This document shows, piece after piece, positions 33,000 through 42,852 of a stretch of 64,000 nucleotides of DNA; position 1 is the stretch's first letter, and each line of letters starts with the position of its first letter. Origin of the DNA: Orcinus orca. Taxonomy: Eukaryota > Chordata > Mammalia > Artiodactyla > Delphinidae. The stretch is from assembly GCF_937001465.1 (NCBI RefSeq), contig NC_064578.1, forward strand, positions 42,180,006-42,244,005. Reading direction: 5' to 3'. The notes below the pieces were generated by a model. That model was given only the letters and a program-made list of their open reading frames with translations, was not told the origin of the DNA and made no database searches. A program made the position numbers and the translations under genes.

Positions 33000-34260
33000 T
33001 TCGTGAGGCTGGGGGCCGTCGCGGTGATCCAGCTCGGTCCACCCCCCGGGGAAGCTGTCGGGGCAGCGGGCGCCCAGGCCTTCGTAGCCCCTCTTGTCTA
33101 CTCCAGACCCCCAGGACTCAGGGCCTGGGAAAAATCCCGGTCTCTGTCGGGTCTCTCCCCATAGGCTTTCCCTTGGCTTCCTCGTGGTTTGCTAATTTTT
33201 GGTGCGGCCTTGGGACAGTCTGTGCCTCCGTTTTCCCAGCTGTAAAGTAATAAGGTTAGTCTGGACCCTTGATTCCCAGAATCACCCAGGAAGCTTTTCC
33301 AAAACCATCTGTCAGGGTGGCCCTGGGGACTCACCGGAATGGAAAGAGGGGCCCCGGGGCTCGCGGAACGGGCTGGAACCCAGGACCCGGGCTCTCCCGC
33401 CTCTCCAAGCGCTCCACCCACCGGCCTGCTCTCGCCCTCGGCCCGGGCGGGGTACTGCACGTTTCCGGGCGGGCTCCGGGAGGCTGGGGAGGGCGGACCC
33501 GGCTGGGCAGCCCCACCGGAAAGACTCGTTTTAGCCGGAGCAGGCGGAGGCCGGGCGGAAACAGACTTGTCGCCCCCACCTCGGGCCCTCCGGGTCCCCT
33601 GCCCCCAGCGCAGCCCCGCCGGACAAACGCCGGCCCGCAGCTGGGCAGCCCTGGGGTCACCCCTCCCACGCCAGTCGCGCCCCCCCAGGCCACACCTGGG
33701 CTCCGCCTCGGGTCCCGGGGCTCTGACTCCGCGGAGCTTCAATGGGGGAGGGGAGACCGACCAAGAAGGGGGTGGGCGCGACCCGAGAGGGGCCCCGTTG
33801 CCAAGAAACCGACCCCGCCTCGGGCTCTGGCCGCGAGCAGCCGCGGCGCAGCTGCTTCTTCCCCCTCCCCCCACGTCATCCCGAGCAGCCCTGTAAGCCG
33901 CAGTGCTCAGGCGACCCCAGGCGGAGACCGGAACCTCGGACGGCGGCTCTGCGGGTGAAAGCCCTCGGGCACGCCAGCCGACGACCCCAGGCCCGCCCGC
34001 CCCGCGTGGGCCGCGCCTCTGGGCCCCGGGTGGGGCCGTCCAGCCGGCCCAATCACTCCACCTCCGTGGGCCGCAGCCTCCAAGTGGGGCGCTCGGGCTG
34101 AGCTGTGTGGCGGCGAGACTCGGGCCCATAACGAAGGCCCAGCTGAGTACGGGCGGGTCTGGGGTTAGTGGCTCAGGTCAAATGGTCAGCTGGCGCGCGT
34201 AGGGCCCCCAGCTCCGCCCGGGGGGTGTCAGGGCACGAGGGAGGCCGGCCCCGCCCAGGC
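33000..34260. promoter_or_regulatory. CpG island, probable promoter with candidate minus-strand first exon
   Basis: CpG is dense: 84 CpGs hand-counted in 33,361-34,140, in strongly GC-rich DNA, while the rest of the window is CpG-poor. GC boxes abound, CCAAT occurs at 34,049-34,053, a CRE-type half site ACGTCA at 33,873-33,878, and an imperfect RFX X-box-like GTTGCCAAGAAAC at 33,797-33,809. No TATA box is evident, as usual for CpG-island promoters. A consensus splice donor (CCG|GTGAGT) reads on the minus strand at 33,334-33,329, suggesting a minus-strand exon in the island. A weaker plus-strand GTAAGC lies near 33,892. I cannot name the gene. Confidence 0.8.
33329..33334 (-). promoter_or_regulatory. 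Candidate 5' splice donor (GTGAGT)
   Basis: On the minus strand the sequence reads CCATTCCG then GTGAGTCCCC, with all six intronic consensus positions matched. Its place at the left edge of the dense CpG region fits the end of a first exon. Without transcript data it is only a candidate. Confidence 0.4.
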
Positions 34261-34690
34261 TGCAGCCCTGAGGAGCACTGACAAAGCATTTCCTCCTCTC
34301 GGGGCCTCTTCTCTGCCTTTCCTGCTGGGGAAGATCGGCACACCCAGGTCTCTGCCACAGCCTCCCTAGGGATACAACGATGCACGGGATGGGACATCCA
34401 GGCGTTTTACAGGCCTTCTGTGAGAACGGAAACCTAGACAGAAAACAGCCCTTTCTGGGAAGGCGCTCAGGTGACCAAGAGCGCACATCGACGACCGGCT
34501 CAGATCCCTGCTCGCCGCTCAAAAGCTTTCTGGGGATTTAAGCCAGGCGAGGAGTGCAGATGGAGAAGTACGACTCCCCGGAAAATACCCACAGTAGCCG
34601 CGGGCCTCTAAGAGCAAGTGCTGCTTAATCGTCAGGCTTGGTTTAGACGGAAACCAGTCTGGAGACCAGTTAAGAGAAATGCCAAGTCCA
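34261..34690. other. CpG shore, nothing identified
   Basis: GC-rich DNA with scattered CpGs, falling off towards 34,620. No repeat or gene is recognised. Confidence 0.5.
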
Positions 34691-34699
34691 AAGCCCCAG

Positions 34700-34800
34700 A
34701 CTTGAGCGCCAGATCTGTCCTGTCCCGTAATCCTGGGTGACTTGGTCAATATATTTAAAGTCTCTGAGCCTCACAGTGTTCTCATGCATAAAAAGAGCCT
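34700..34800 (+). repeat. MIR SINE fragment
   Basis: 'ATCCTGGGTGACTTGGTCAA', 'AAGTCTCTGAGCCTCACAGT' and 'TTCTCATGCATAAAAAGAGC' follow the MIR core with divergence. Confidence 0.6.
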
Positions 34801-35109
34801 GCCCTACCTTACTTTCAGAGTCCAGCTAGAACAAGTGGAGACAGCAAACATGACAACTCACTACTACCAGTTTTCTTAGCACCTGGAAAAGAATGTACAA
34901 CTGCCAAGGTTGCTGGGAGGGAGACTCCCATCCCTGAAGGAAGAGAACTTAAATAAGAACTTTATTTTTCCTTCTATAAAAGTACAATTCCATAGTGGGG
35001 AAGTGTAAAAATCAAGGAGTCGTTAGAAGCCATTTACTGAGGTTTAACTTTCTCTTTTTATCAAGAAATGGATGGAGGTTGGACAGGAATGCTGGTACTC
35101 TAGATGTGA
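34801..35109. other. Unique sequence, nothing identified
   Basis: No repeat or gene is recognised. Confidence 0.4.
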
Positions 35110-35355
35110 GAGAGTTAAGAGCATCAGTTATGGAATCACACATACCTGAACTGGAGTCCCGCCTCTGTTTACAAGCATTGTTACCTTAGATGAGTGACTT
35201 AACCTCTCTGAGCCTCAGATTTCTTAGCCATAAAATGGAGAAAGTAATAGCACCAGAAAATAATAATATGGGGCTATTGGGAAAATTAAGTGAGATGATT
35301 GTAACAGTGCTTGGCACAAGGCCCAGCACACTGTAGTACAAGATGAATGCTAGCT
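35110..35355 (+). repeat. MIR SINE, nearly full length
   Basis: The full MIR order is visible: GTTAAGAGCATCAGTTATGG, 'GAGTGACTTAACCTCTCTGA', 'GCCTCAGATTTCTTAGCCAT', 'AAAATGGAGAAAGTAATAGC' and 'AACAGTGCTTGGCACAAGGC'. Confidence 0.88.
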
Positions 35356-35394
35356 AGCGCTTTTTCTCTTATTCACAGTGGCCCCTACTCTTTC

Positions 35395-35525
35395 CCTTAC
35401 CAACATTCTATTGTAAAAAACGTCAAATATACAGAAAAATTCAAAGAATTGTACAGTAAACACCTGTGCATGTTCCACCTAGATGGTACAATTAGTATTT
35501 ACTATACTTGCTTCAACGTATCTGT
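35395..35525 (-). repeat. Old L1M fragment
   Basis: 'ATACAGAAAAATTCAAAGAA' and 'TTGTACAGTAAACACCTGTG' resemble the reverse L1M 3' region, as at 31.1 kb. Confidence 0.45.
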
Positions 35526-35628
35526 TCATCTTCAAGCATCCAAGACTGTAAGAAATTAAATATCTGTTGTTTAAGCCACCCAGTCTGTGGTAGTTTGTTA
35601 TGGTAGCCCTAGCAAACAAACAGAACCC
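35526..35628 (+). mobile_element. MaLR LTR 3' end fragment
   Basis: Only the terminal part of the LTR remains: GACTGTAAGAAATTAAATAT, CTGTTGTTTAAGCCACCCAG and TTATGGTAGCCCTAGCAAAC. Confidence 0.75.
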
Positions 35629-35639
35629 TTTAGGATTAG

Positions 35640-36930
35640 ATGAAAATTGGAGTTATCAGTGTAAATTCATGGTTTTCAATATACATTAAAATAGATATAA
35701 AAATAAATGCAGATGTAAATGTGTGTGTATTGTATAACTGTGTATGTATGTTTGCATGTCTGTATATGCATTCATCTACTTCCTATCTCTGTTCCCAGCC
35801 ATGTTCGCTGAGAGTCCCTGGGAGCAATGACGTCCCAAAAGCCATACGTTCCCCTAGTGTCCAGATCTTGCTTTCTAAATACCATTCTCCATTAAAAGGG
35901 CAGGGCAGGGAAAGTACAAGATGAGCCTGGAATATCTTTTTGTGCCAGAAAATAAGGAAGTGCCCAAAGAATGATACAACATGTCAAACAGACACAGAAG
36001 GAGCTGCCACTGGCCAAATCTGGGGTCATTATGATCCACTGAATGAAAGAGAAATCCGTGAGTCCATACATTAATAAATGGGGAGAATGGTAGAATGCTT
36101 CCATATGGCAGAATGCCAACTATATAAGGAATAATGGAGTGAGAAAAGCATCATCTCACAACCAGCAGAGTAATTCATCCAAGAATCATCAGTGGATGCT
36201 AGAACTTGTAGGAGGAGGTTTGATGAGGAACAAGATATTTACGTAGTTTCAAAGACCGCTCCCCCACCACTGCCACACAAAAAGCGTTTATTAATTACAA
36301 AGGTAAAGAGTAATTTTGTAGTAAAGAAGCTTGGCAGATACAGATACACCTTAATGAAGTTACCATCATCAGTAATGGGACAAATCGAAATCAGGTGCCA
36401 CCTGACAAGATGCACCTAGAGGAGCAGCCCCTGTGAACTTCCTGCCCAAAATACAAAACTGAATCGAAACCTGAGGGGACATCAATCAAACCAAACTGAG
36501 GGACAGTTACAAAATAACTGTCCCATAGCCTTCAAAAGTATTAAGGTCATGAAAGTCAAGGAAGGACTGGGGAACAGTAGAAACAGTTCCAGATTGAAGG
36601 AGACTAGAAGATGTGACAATTAAGTGCATCACAAGATGCTGGACTCAATCCTTCTGTATAAAGGATGTCATTGAAACAACTGGTGAAACTTGAATAAGGT
36701 CTGAGGCGTAGATGTGAGTAATGCATCAATGTTAATTTCCCAGTTTCAGCTATGTATTATGGTTATTTAGGAGAGTGTCTTTGTTTGTAGGAAATACACA
36801 TTCAAGTTTTGGGGAGTGACAGGGTATCAAGCCAGCAACTTATTCTCATATTGTTCAAGAATAGTGAAGTTCTTTATACCGTATTTGTCATTTTTCTGTA
36901 GATTTGCAATGATTTAAAAATAAAAATTAT
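35640..36930 (+). mobile_element. L1M 3' UTR, copy A
   Basis: The segment contains L1M 3' UTR words such as 'TACAAGATGAGCCTGGAATA', 'ACTGAGGGACAGTTACAAAA', 'TCAAAAGTATTAAGGTCATG' and 'AGATTGAAGGAGACTAGAAG', ending in an AT-rich stretch near 36,925. It is related to copy B. Open frames here are chance. Confidence 0.68.
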
Positions 36931-37008
36931 CTATAGAAGATAAGCATATGAAAAGATGTTTAACATAATTTGTCATTAGGGAAATGCAAATTAAAACAAC
37001 AATGCAGG

Positions 37009-37328
37009 GACTTCCCTAGTGGCACACTGGTTAAGAATCTGCCTGCCAATGCAGGGGACATGGGTTTGAGCCCTGGTCTGGGAAGATCCCACATGCCACG
37101 AAGCAACTGAGCCCATGTGCCACAACTACTGAGCCCTTGTGCCACAACTACTGAAGCCCATGTGCCTAGAGCCCGTGCTCTACAACAAGAGAAGCCACTG
37201 CAATGAGAAGCCCGCACACCACAGTGAAGAGTAGCCCCCACTTGACACAACTAGAGAAAGCCTGCACACAGCAACAAAGACCCAACACAGCCAAAAATAA
37301 ATAAATAAATTTATTTATTTTTTAAAAA
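37009..37328 (+). mobile_element. CHR-2 SINE
   Basis: A full-length CHR-2 with the head GGACTTCCCTAGTGGCACAC and a long AAATAAATAAAT tail. Flanks share AATGCA, a short or eroded target-site duplication. It sits in the L1M ORF2 tail. Confidence 0.92.
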
Positions 37329-39220
37329 TGCAATATTGCTACACACATATTAGAATGGCTAAATTCCAAAACACTGACATTACCCATTGCTGGTGAGAAA
37401 ACGTGAAGCAACAGGAACGTATATTGCTGGTGGGAATGCAAAACCGTGCAGCCACTTTGGAAGACCAGTTGGCAGTTTCTTACAAAGTGAAACATAGTCT
37501 TACCATACGACCCAGTCATACTCCTAGGTATTTATCCAACTGATTTGAAAACTACGTCCACACAAAAGTGTGTCCATGAATATTTATAGTAAATTTATTC
37601 ATAATTACCCCAAACTGGAAGCAACCAAGATGTTCTTCAGTAAGTGAAAGGATAAACAGTGGTAAATCCATTCAATGGAATACTATTTAGTGATAAAAAG
37701 GAATTAGCTGTGCAAAAATATGGGTGAATATTAAATGTCTATTGCTAAGTGAAAGAAGCCAGTCTTAACAGGTACAGATTTTATGATTCCATTTATATGA
37801 CATTTTAGAAAAGGCAAAACTGTAGAGACAGTAAACAGATCAGTGGTTGCCAGGGGTTTGGAGAGGGAGGAGACTTGACTAAGATGAAGCACAGATGATT
37901 TTTTTTTTTAAGGCAGTGAAGCTATTCTATATGATGCTATAATAATGGATACTATGCATTTATCAAACTCATAGAACTTTACAGAGCAAAGAATGAACTT
38001 TAATTTGTGTAAATTTAAAAAATCACTTAGGAGGTTGGAGAATCCCAGGATTGAATAACGACAAGAGAATTTAACTGTATTACCAATGGATGAAGTAACT
38101 TCACTGAAGGGAGTGGGAGAGTAACTTTAGAAATGAGTGGAGACTTAGGACTAAAAGCAAAAGGAACTGTACGTAAATACTGAACTCTAGTTGATATAGT
38201 GTTTCCCATAGGGGTAAGGGTTAACAATTGTAAAACGACTCAATATATATAACAATTACATAAATGGATGGTGGATGGTTGGAGCCAGGTTTCTCACTAA
38301 TGGAGTGTTAGTTTACACATAAGCAATAGGAGGAGATTAGAATGATCCATGCAGTAATAGATTAGAGTTGGAGATATCAGTATGAACTCCCGTTTAGCTT
38401 AATATAGATAAATATGGCTACGTCTAGAAATATTTAGAGATATGTGTGTACACAAGTTAGTATACACACATATATTTTCTTGCTCTGTCATTTGAGAGGC
38501 CCTAGAAGCAATAAGACCCTGGTAGCAATGAATGCACCTATTGCCCAGATCTTGGTTTCTATTATCACGCTCCAATAAAAAGGATCCAGGGCTCCTTGGA
38601 GAAATGGCTGATTCTAGGACTGGGATATACAAGATGAGCCTGGAGCATCTTATAGTGTTAGAAAGTAAGGAAGTCTCCATAAAGGCAAAGTTATGGAGGT
38701 ATGTCAGAGACACAGGGACCAACTGAAAGAGCTCCCAATGGCAAAACTGGAGAAATTTGATTAACAATAACCTAGTATTAGATTTTAACTCAAAGTATAA
38801 TTTAAAAATATCCATGAGTCCATACTAATATAAATAAATTATTAAATAACTAATTGGGGTAGAATAGACAAATCTTTCATGCAGAAGAATTCCAAATAAT
38901 TTATGGATGTACTCTGCCCTAAGAAGGTAGAGCACACTCATTCACTCCTTAAGCATCATGACTTCCTTCCAAAGAGCACCGTAGGGAAGGGGGTGGGGAG
39001 GAACCATACGGTGGAGAAACCTGACAAACAGTTCCTAGGCCTGGTTATCAAGGTCACAGTGAGAGCGCATATCCTAGATAGGATATGATGAGAAGGTACT
39101 TCACCTCTGTGATCTTCCTCTCCAAAACCCACAACCTAAGTCTAATCATGAGGAAGACATCAGAAAAATTCCAACTGAGGGACAGTCTATAAAATACCCG
39201 ACTTCAAATCTGTGAAGGTC

Positions 39221-39430
39221 GGGCTTCCCTGGTGGCGCAGTGGTTGAGAGTCCGCCTACCAAGGCAGGGGACACGGGTTCGTGCCCCGGTCCGGGAAGAT
39301 CCCACATGCCGCGGAGCGGCTGGGCCCGTGAGCCATGGCCACTGAGCCTGCGCGCCCAGAGCCTGTGCTCCACAACGGGAGAGGCCACAACAGTGAGAGG
39401 CCCACATACCGAAAAAAAAAAAAAAAAAAA
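39221..39430 (+). mobile_element. Short cetacean CHR-derived SINE with perfect 15-bp TSD
   Basis: A clean ~210-bp form with a long A tail. AAATCTGTGAAGGTC is repeated exactly at 39,206-39,220 and 39,431-39,445. Little divergence suggests a young insertion. Confidence 0.95.
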
Positions 39431-39763
39431 AAATCTGTGAAGGTCATCAAAAACAAGGTGAGTCAGAGAAACTGTAACAGGCAAGTGAAGCCTAAGGAGA
39501 TATGACAACCAAATGTGATATGGTGTCTGGGATGGGATCCTGGGACAGAAAAAATGTTAGGTAAAAAATAAGGAAATCTAAATAAAGGATGGACTTTACT
39601 TAATCATGTATCAATATTGGTTTATTAATTGTGACAAACGTACCATATTGATTCAGGATGTTAATGACAGGGAAAACTGGGTGTGGGGTATACAGGAACT
39701 CTCTGCACAACCTTCACAACTTTTCTGTGAGCTAAAACTACTTGAAAATAAAAATGTATTAAA

Positions 39764-40115
39764 AATCATCTTTAGAATTTTAGAAAGCTCAATATTGCGA
39801 TAGAGAAACAATCATTGTTCAGGCCTGTCAGTTCTTATGGTCAATCAGCTGTACGTGTGCAACTCTAGTTAGAGGCTCTTGCCTCTAGGTGACATTGTCT
39901 TCTGTTCAGGTTTTTGGACTAGTCAAGTGTACTGCCAGACAGATGGACTGATAGAAAATTTACAGTCTTTATCTCTAGAGTTTAAAATTGTTTGGGCAAG
40001 CATGCCAGAACACCTAATAAAACTCGTGGTTTGGATTGATGCTAGGAGTCCATTTGAAATGCCCCAAAATTGCTTTGGACCTCAGCTACAACAAGGAGAC
40101 CTTTGGGAGGCCCTT
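39764..40115. other. Unique sequence, nothing identified
   Basis: No repeat family or gene is recognised. Confidence 0.4.
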
Positions 40116-40119
40116 TGCC

Positions 40120-41756
40120 CTTAAGAAACATTTTTTTAAATTAATAAACTTTACTTTTTAGAAAGCAGTTTTTGGTTTACAGAAAACATGAGTAGAAAGT
40201 GCAGAGAGTTCTCATATACTCCGTTCCTCCCACACAAAGTTTCCCCTGTTTTAACATTGTATTTGTGTGGTACATTTGTTACAATTGATAAGCCAATATG
40301 GATACATTATTATTAATAATAGTTACATTGTTTACATTAAGGTTCTCTCTTTCTATGGGTTGTCACATCTCCACCATTATAGAATCATATAGAATAGCTC
40401 CACTGACCTAAAAAAACCTGTGCTCTACCCATTCATTCCCCCCCAACCCATTCTTCCCCTGAACCCTGAAAATCACCAATCTTTTTACATTTTCCCTAGT
40501 TTTGCCTTTTCCAAAATGTCACAGAGTTGGACTTTTATAGTATGTAACCTTTTTAGATTATCTTCTTTCACTTAGAAATAAGCATTTAGGGCTTCCCTGG
40601 TGGCGCAGTGGTTAAGAATCCGCCTACCAATGCAGGGGACGGGGATTCGAGCCCTGGTCTGGGAGGATTCCACATGCCACAGAGCAACTGAGCCCGTGCG
40701 CCACAACTACTGAGCCTGCACTCTAGAGCCCGCGAGCCACAACTACTGAAGCCCATGCGCCTAGAACCCATGCTCCGCAACAAGAGAAGCCACCTCAATG
40801 AGAAGCCCACACACCACCATGAAGAGTAGCCCCCGCTCGCCACAACTAGAGAAAGCCTGAGCGCGGCAACAAAGACCCAACGTAGCCAAAGCTAAATAAA
40901 TAAAATAAATAAATTTTTTAAAAAAGGAAATAAGCATTTAAGGTTCTTCCATGTCTTTCCATGGCTCCATAGTTCGCTGCTTTGTAGTGCTGTATAAATT
41001 CCATTGTGTGGATGTTTCACAGTTTATCCAGTCACCTATTGAAGGATATCTTGGTTACTTCCAAGTTTTGGCAATTATGAATAAAGCTGCTATAAACATT
41101 CGTGGGTGGACATAAGTTTTCAACTCATTTGAGTAAATACCAAGCAGCATAATTGCTGAATCATATGGTAAGAGTACATTTAGTTCTGTAAGTGGCCAAA
41201 CTGCTTTCCAAAATGGCTGTATGCACTATTTTGCATTCCCACCAGCAATGAATGAGAGTTCCTGTTTCTCCACATCCTCACCAGCATTTGGCATTGTCAG
41301 TGTTTTAGATCCTAGCCATTCTAATGGGTGTGTAAGTGGTATCTTATTGTTGGTTTAATTTGCAAGTCCCTGGTGAGCATATTTTCATATCTTCTTTTGC
41401 TATTTTTTGGTGAGGTGTCTGGTAAGATTTTTGTCCATTTTTAAACTGCGTTGTTTATTTTCTTATTGTTGATTTTAAAGAGTTCTTTGTATATTTCAGA
41501 AAGCAGTCTTCTATCAGATGTTTTGCAAAAATTTTCTAGTCTGTTTTTTCACTCTCTTGACAGTGTCTTTCACAGAGCAGAAGTTTTTAACTTTAACGAA
41601 CCTCAACTTATCAATTCTTTCTTTCATGGATCATGCTCTTGGTGCTAGATCTAAAAGGTCATCGCCAAACCCAAAGGGCACTAAGGTTTTTTCCTAGGTT
41701 ATATTCTAAGGGTTTTATAGTTTTGTGTTTTATATTAAGGTCTATGAAGACCTAGT
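40120..41756 (-). mobile_element. Old L1 3' region (L1MA/MB-like), reverse, with a SINE inside
   Basis: Reverse L1 words run in order: 'TTTGTTACAATTGATAAGCC', 'TTGCCTTTTCCAAAATGTCA', 'ATTATGAATAAAGCTGCTAT', 'CATTCCCACCAGCAATGAAT' and 'TTCTATCAGATGTTTTGCAA'. A CHR-2 SINE interrupts it at 40,589. The open frame at 41,451-41,648 is antisense to L1. Confidence 0.85.
40589..40926 (+). mobile_element. CHR-2 SINE with 14-bp TSD
   Basis: A full-length CHR-2 in the old L1. GAAATAAGCATTTA is repeated exactly at 40,575-40,588 and 40,927-40,940. Confidence 0.95.
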
Positions 41757-41759
41757 TTT

Positions 41760-41969
41760 TGTTGTTGTTGTTTTTGCGGTACACGGGCCTCTCACTGTTG
41801 TGGCCTCTCCCGTTGCGGAGCACAGGCTCCGGACGCGCAGGCCCAGCGGCCATGGCTCACGGGCCCAGCCGCTCCGCGGCATGTGGGATCTTCCCGGACC
41901 GGGGCATGAACCCGTGTCCCCTGCATCGGCAGGCGGACTCTCAACCACTGCGCCACCAGGGAAGGCCCG
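41760..41969 (-). mobile_element. Short cetacean CHR-derived SINE with 12-bp TSD
   Basis: A reverse ~210-bp form with a TTG-interrupted T tail. AGACCTAGTTTT flanks it at 41,748-41,759 and 41,970-41,981. Confidence 0.94.
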
Positions 41970-41981
41970 AGACCTAGTTTT

Positions 41982-42710
41982 AATTGCAAACCCCAAGGGG
42001 TGGAAATCGTCAACACCTGGAACACCTCACGTGGAAATAATAATAATTGAAGGCCGAGTTGCAGTTGAAAACACCCACGACAAGTGTGGCAGGTGAGATC
42101 TAATCCTCCTGGAAAGATGGCAAGTTCTTTCAGACAGAGGTGCCAGAGATTTCTCCCCTAAGGATATGCTGCTTCTCCTTCATGTTTCCTGACTCCTTTT
42201 CAGCCACGAGGGGAGTTAATCTTATCAGGGAAAAAGGCAGGGACAGAAATATTCCTGCTTGCGAGCTGAGGATCACTTCCGTCCCCATCCTCAGTGTCAT
42301 TCCCACCCCCACAGGACGGGCAGGAGAAGAGAAGGGAAATCCATCCTACTGCTTCAGATGATGAGGAGCTGAGGAAAAAAGAAGCGGTGAACAAGAATTT
42401 CGAATTATTATTTGTTCGGGGTTAATTTTTTTCTGCTGCACTGTTGTTTCTTTGCATCTGATTCCAAGAAAAGGACAGACTCCAAGGAGGGGCTCTGGAG
42501 AGATCACACTTCCGTACCCCTGCAGGACTACTTTGCTTGGAGGTGGGGCCCGGAAAGGGATGCTGCGGAGGCTGGCAATGGAGGCTGGAGGTTTGCAAGG
42601 AAAGTTTTTCTTGTGTATGTAAGGCTTGAGCAAAGACGTCCTGGGACGGGAGCTGGATCTTTTGATCTCCAAGGCAGCCCCAAACCTATTCAGGGAAAAA
42701 TACACCCTCA
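41982..42710. other. Unique sequence, nothing identified
   Basis: No repeat or gene is recognised. Confidence 0.4.
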
Positions 42711-42852
42711 GGGCTTCCCTGGTGGCGCAGGGGTTGACAGTCCGCCTGCCGATGCAGGGGACATGGGTTCGTGCCCCGGTCCTGGAAGATCCCACATGCC
42801 GCGGAGCAGCTGGGCCCGTGAGCCATAGCCGCTGGGCCTGTGGCGCGTCTGG
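42711..42852 (+). mobile_element. 3'-truncated short cetacean SINE
   Basis: The head and B-box region are intact, but similarity stops after GCCGCTGGGCCTG and a diverged GCGCGTCTGG. No A tail and no clear target-site duplication follow. Since SINEs are copied from the 3' end, loss of the 3' part points to a later deletion. Confidence 0.85.

Larger units (their letters stand above)
36935..39763 (+). mobile_element. L1M ORF2 tail and 3' UTR, copy B, with two SINE insertions
   Basis: It starts with ORF2-tail sequence 'AGATAAGCATATGAAAAGAT' and 'GGGAAATGCAAATTAAAACA', followed by 'AGTGGTTGCCAGGGGTTTGG' near 37,841. It ends with 'GGAACTCTCTGCACAACCTT' and CTTGAAAATAAAAATG near 39,756. SINEs at 37,009 and 39,221 interrupt it. 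The ORF2 remnant is broken and non-functional. Confidence 0.7.
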
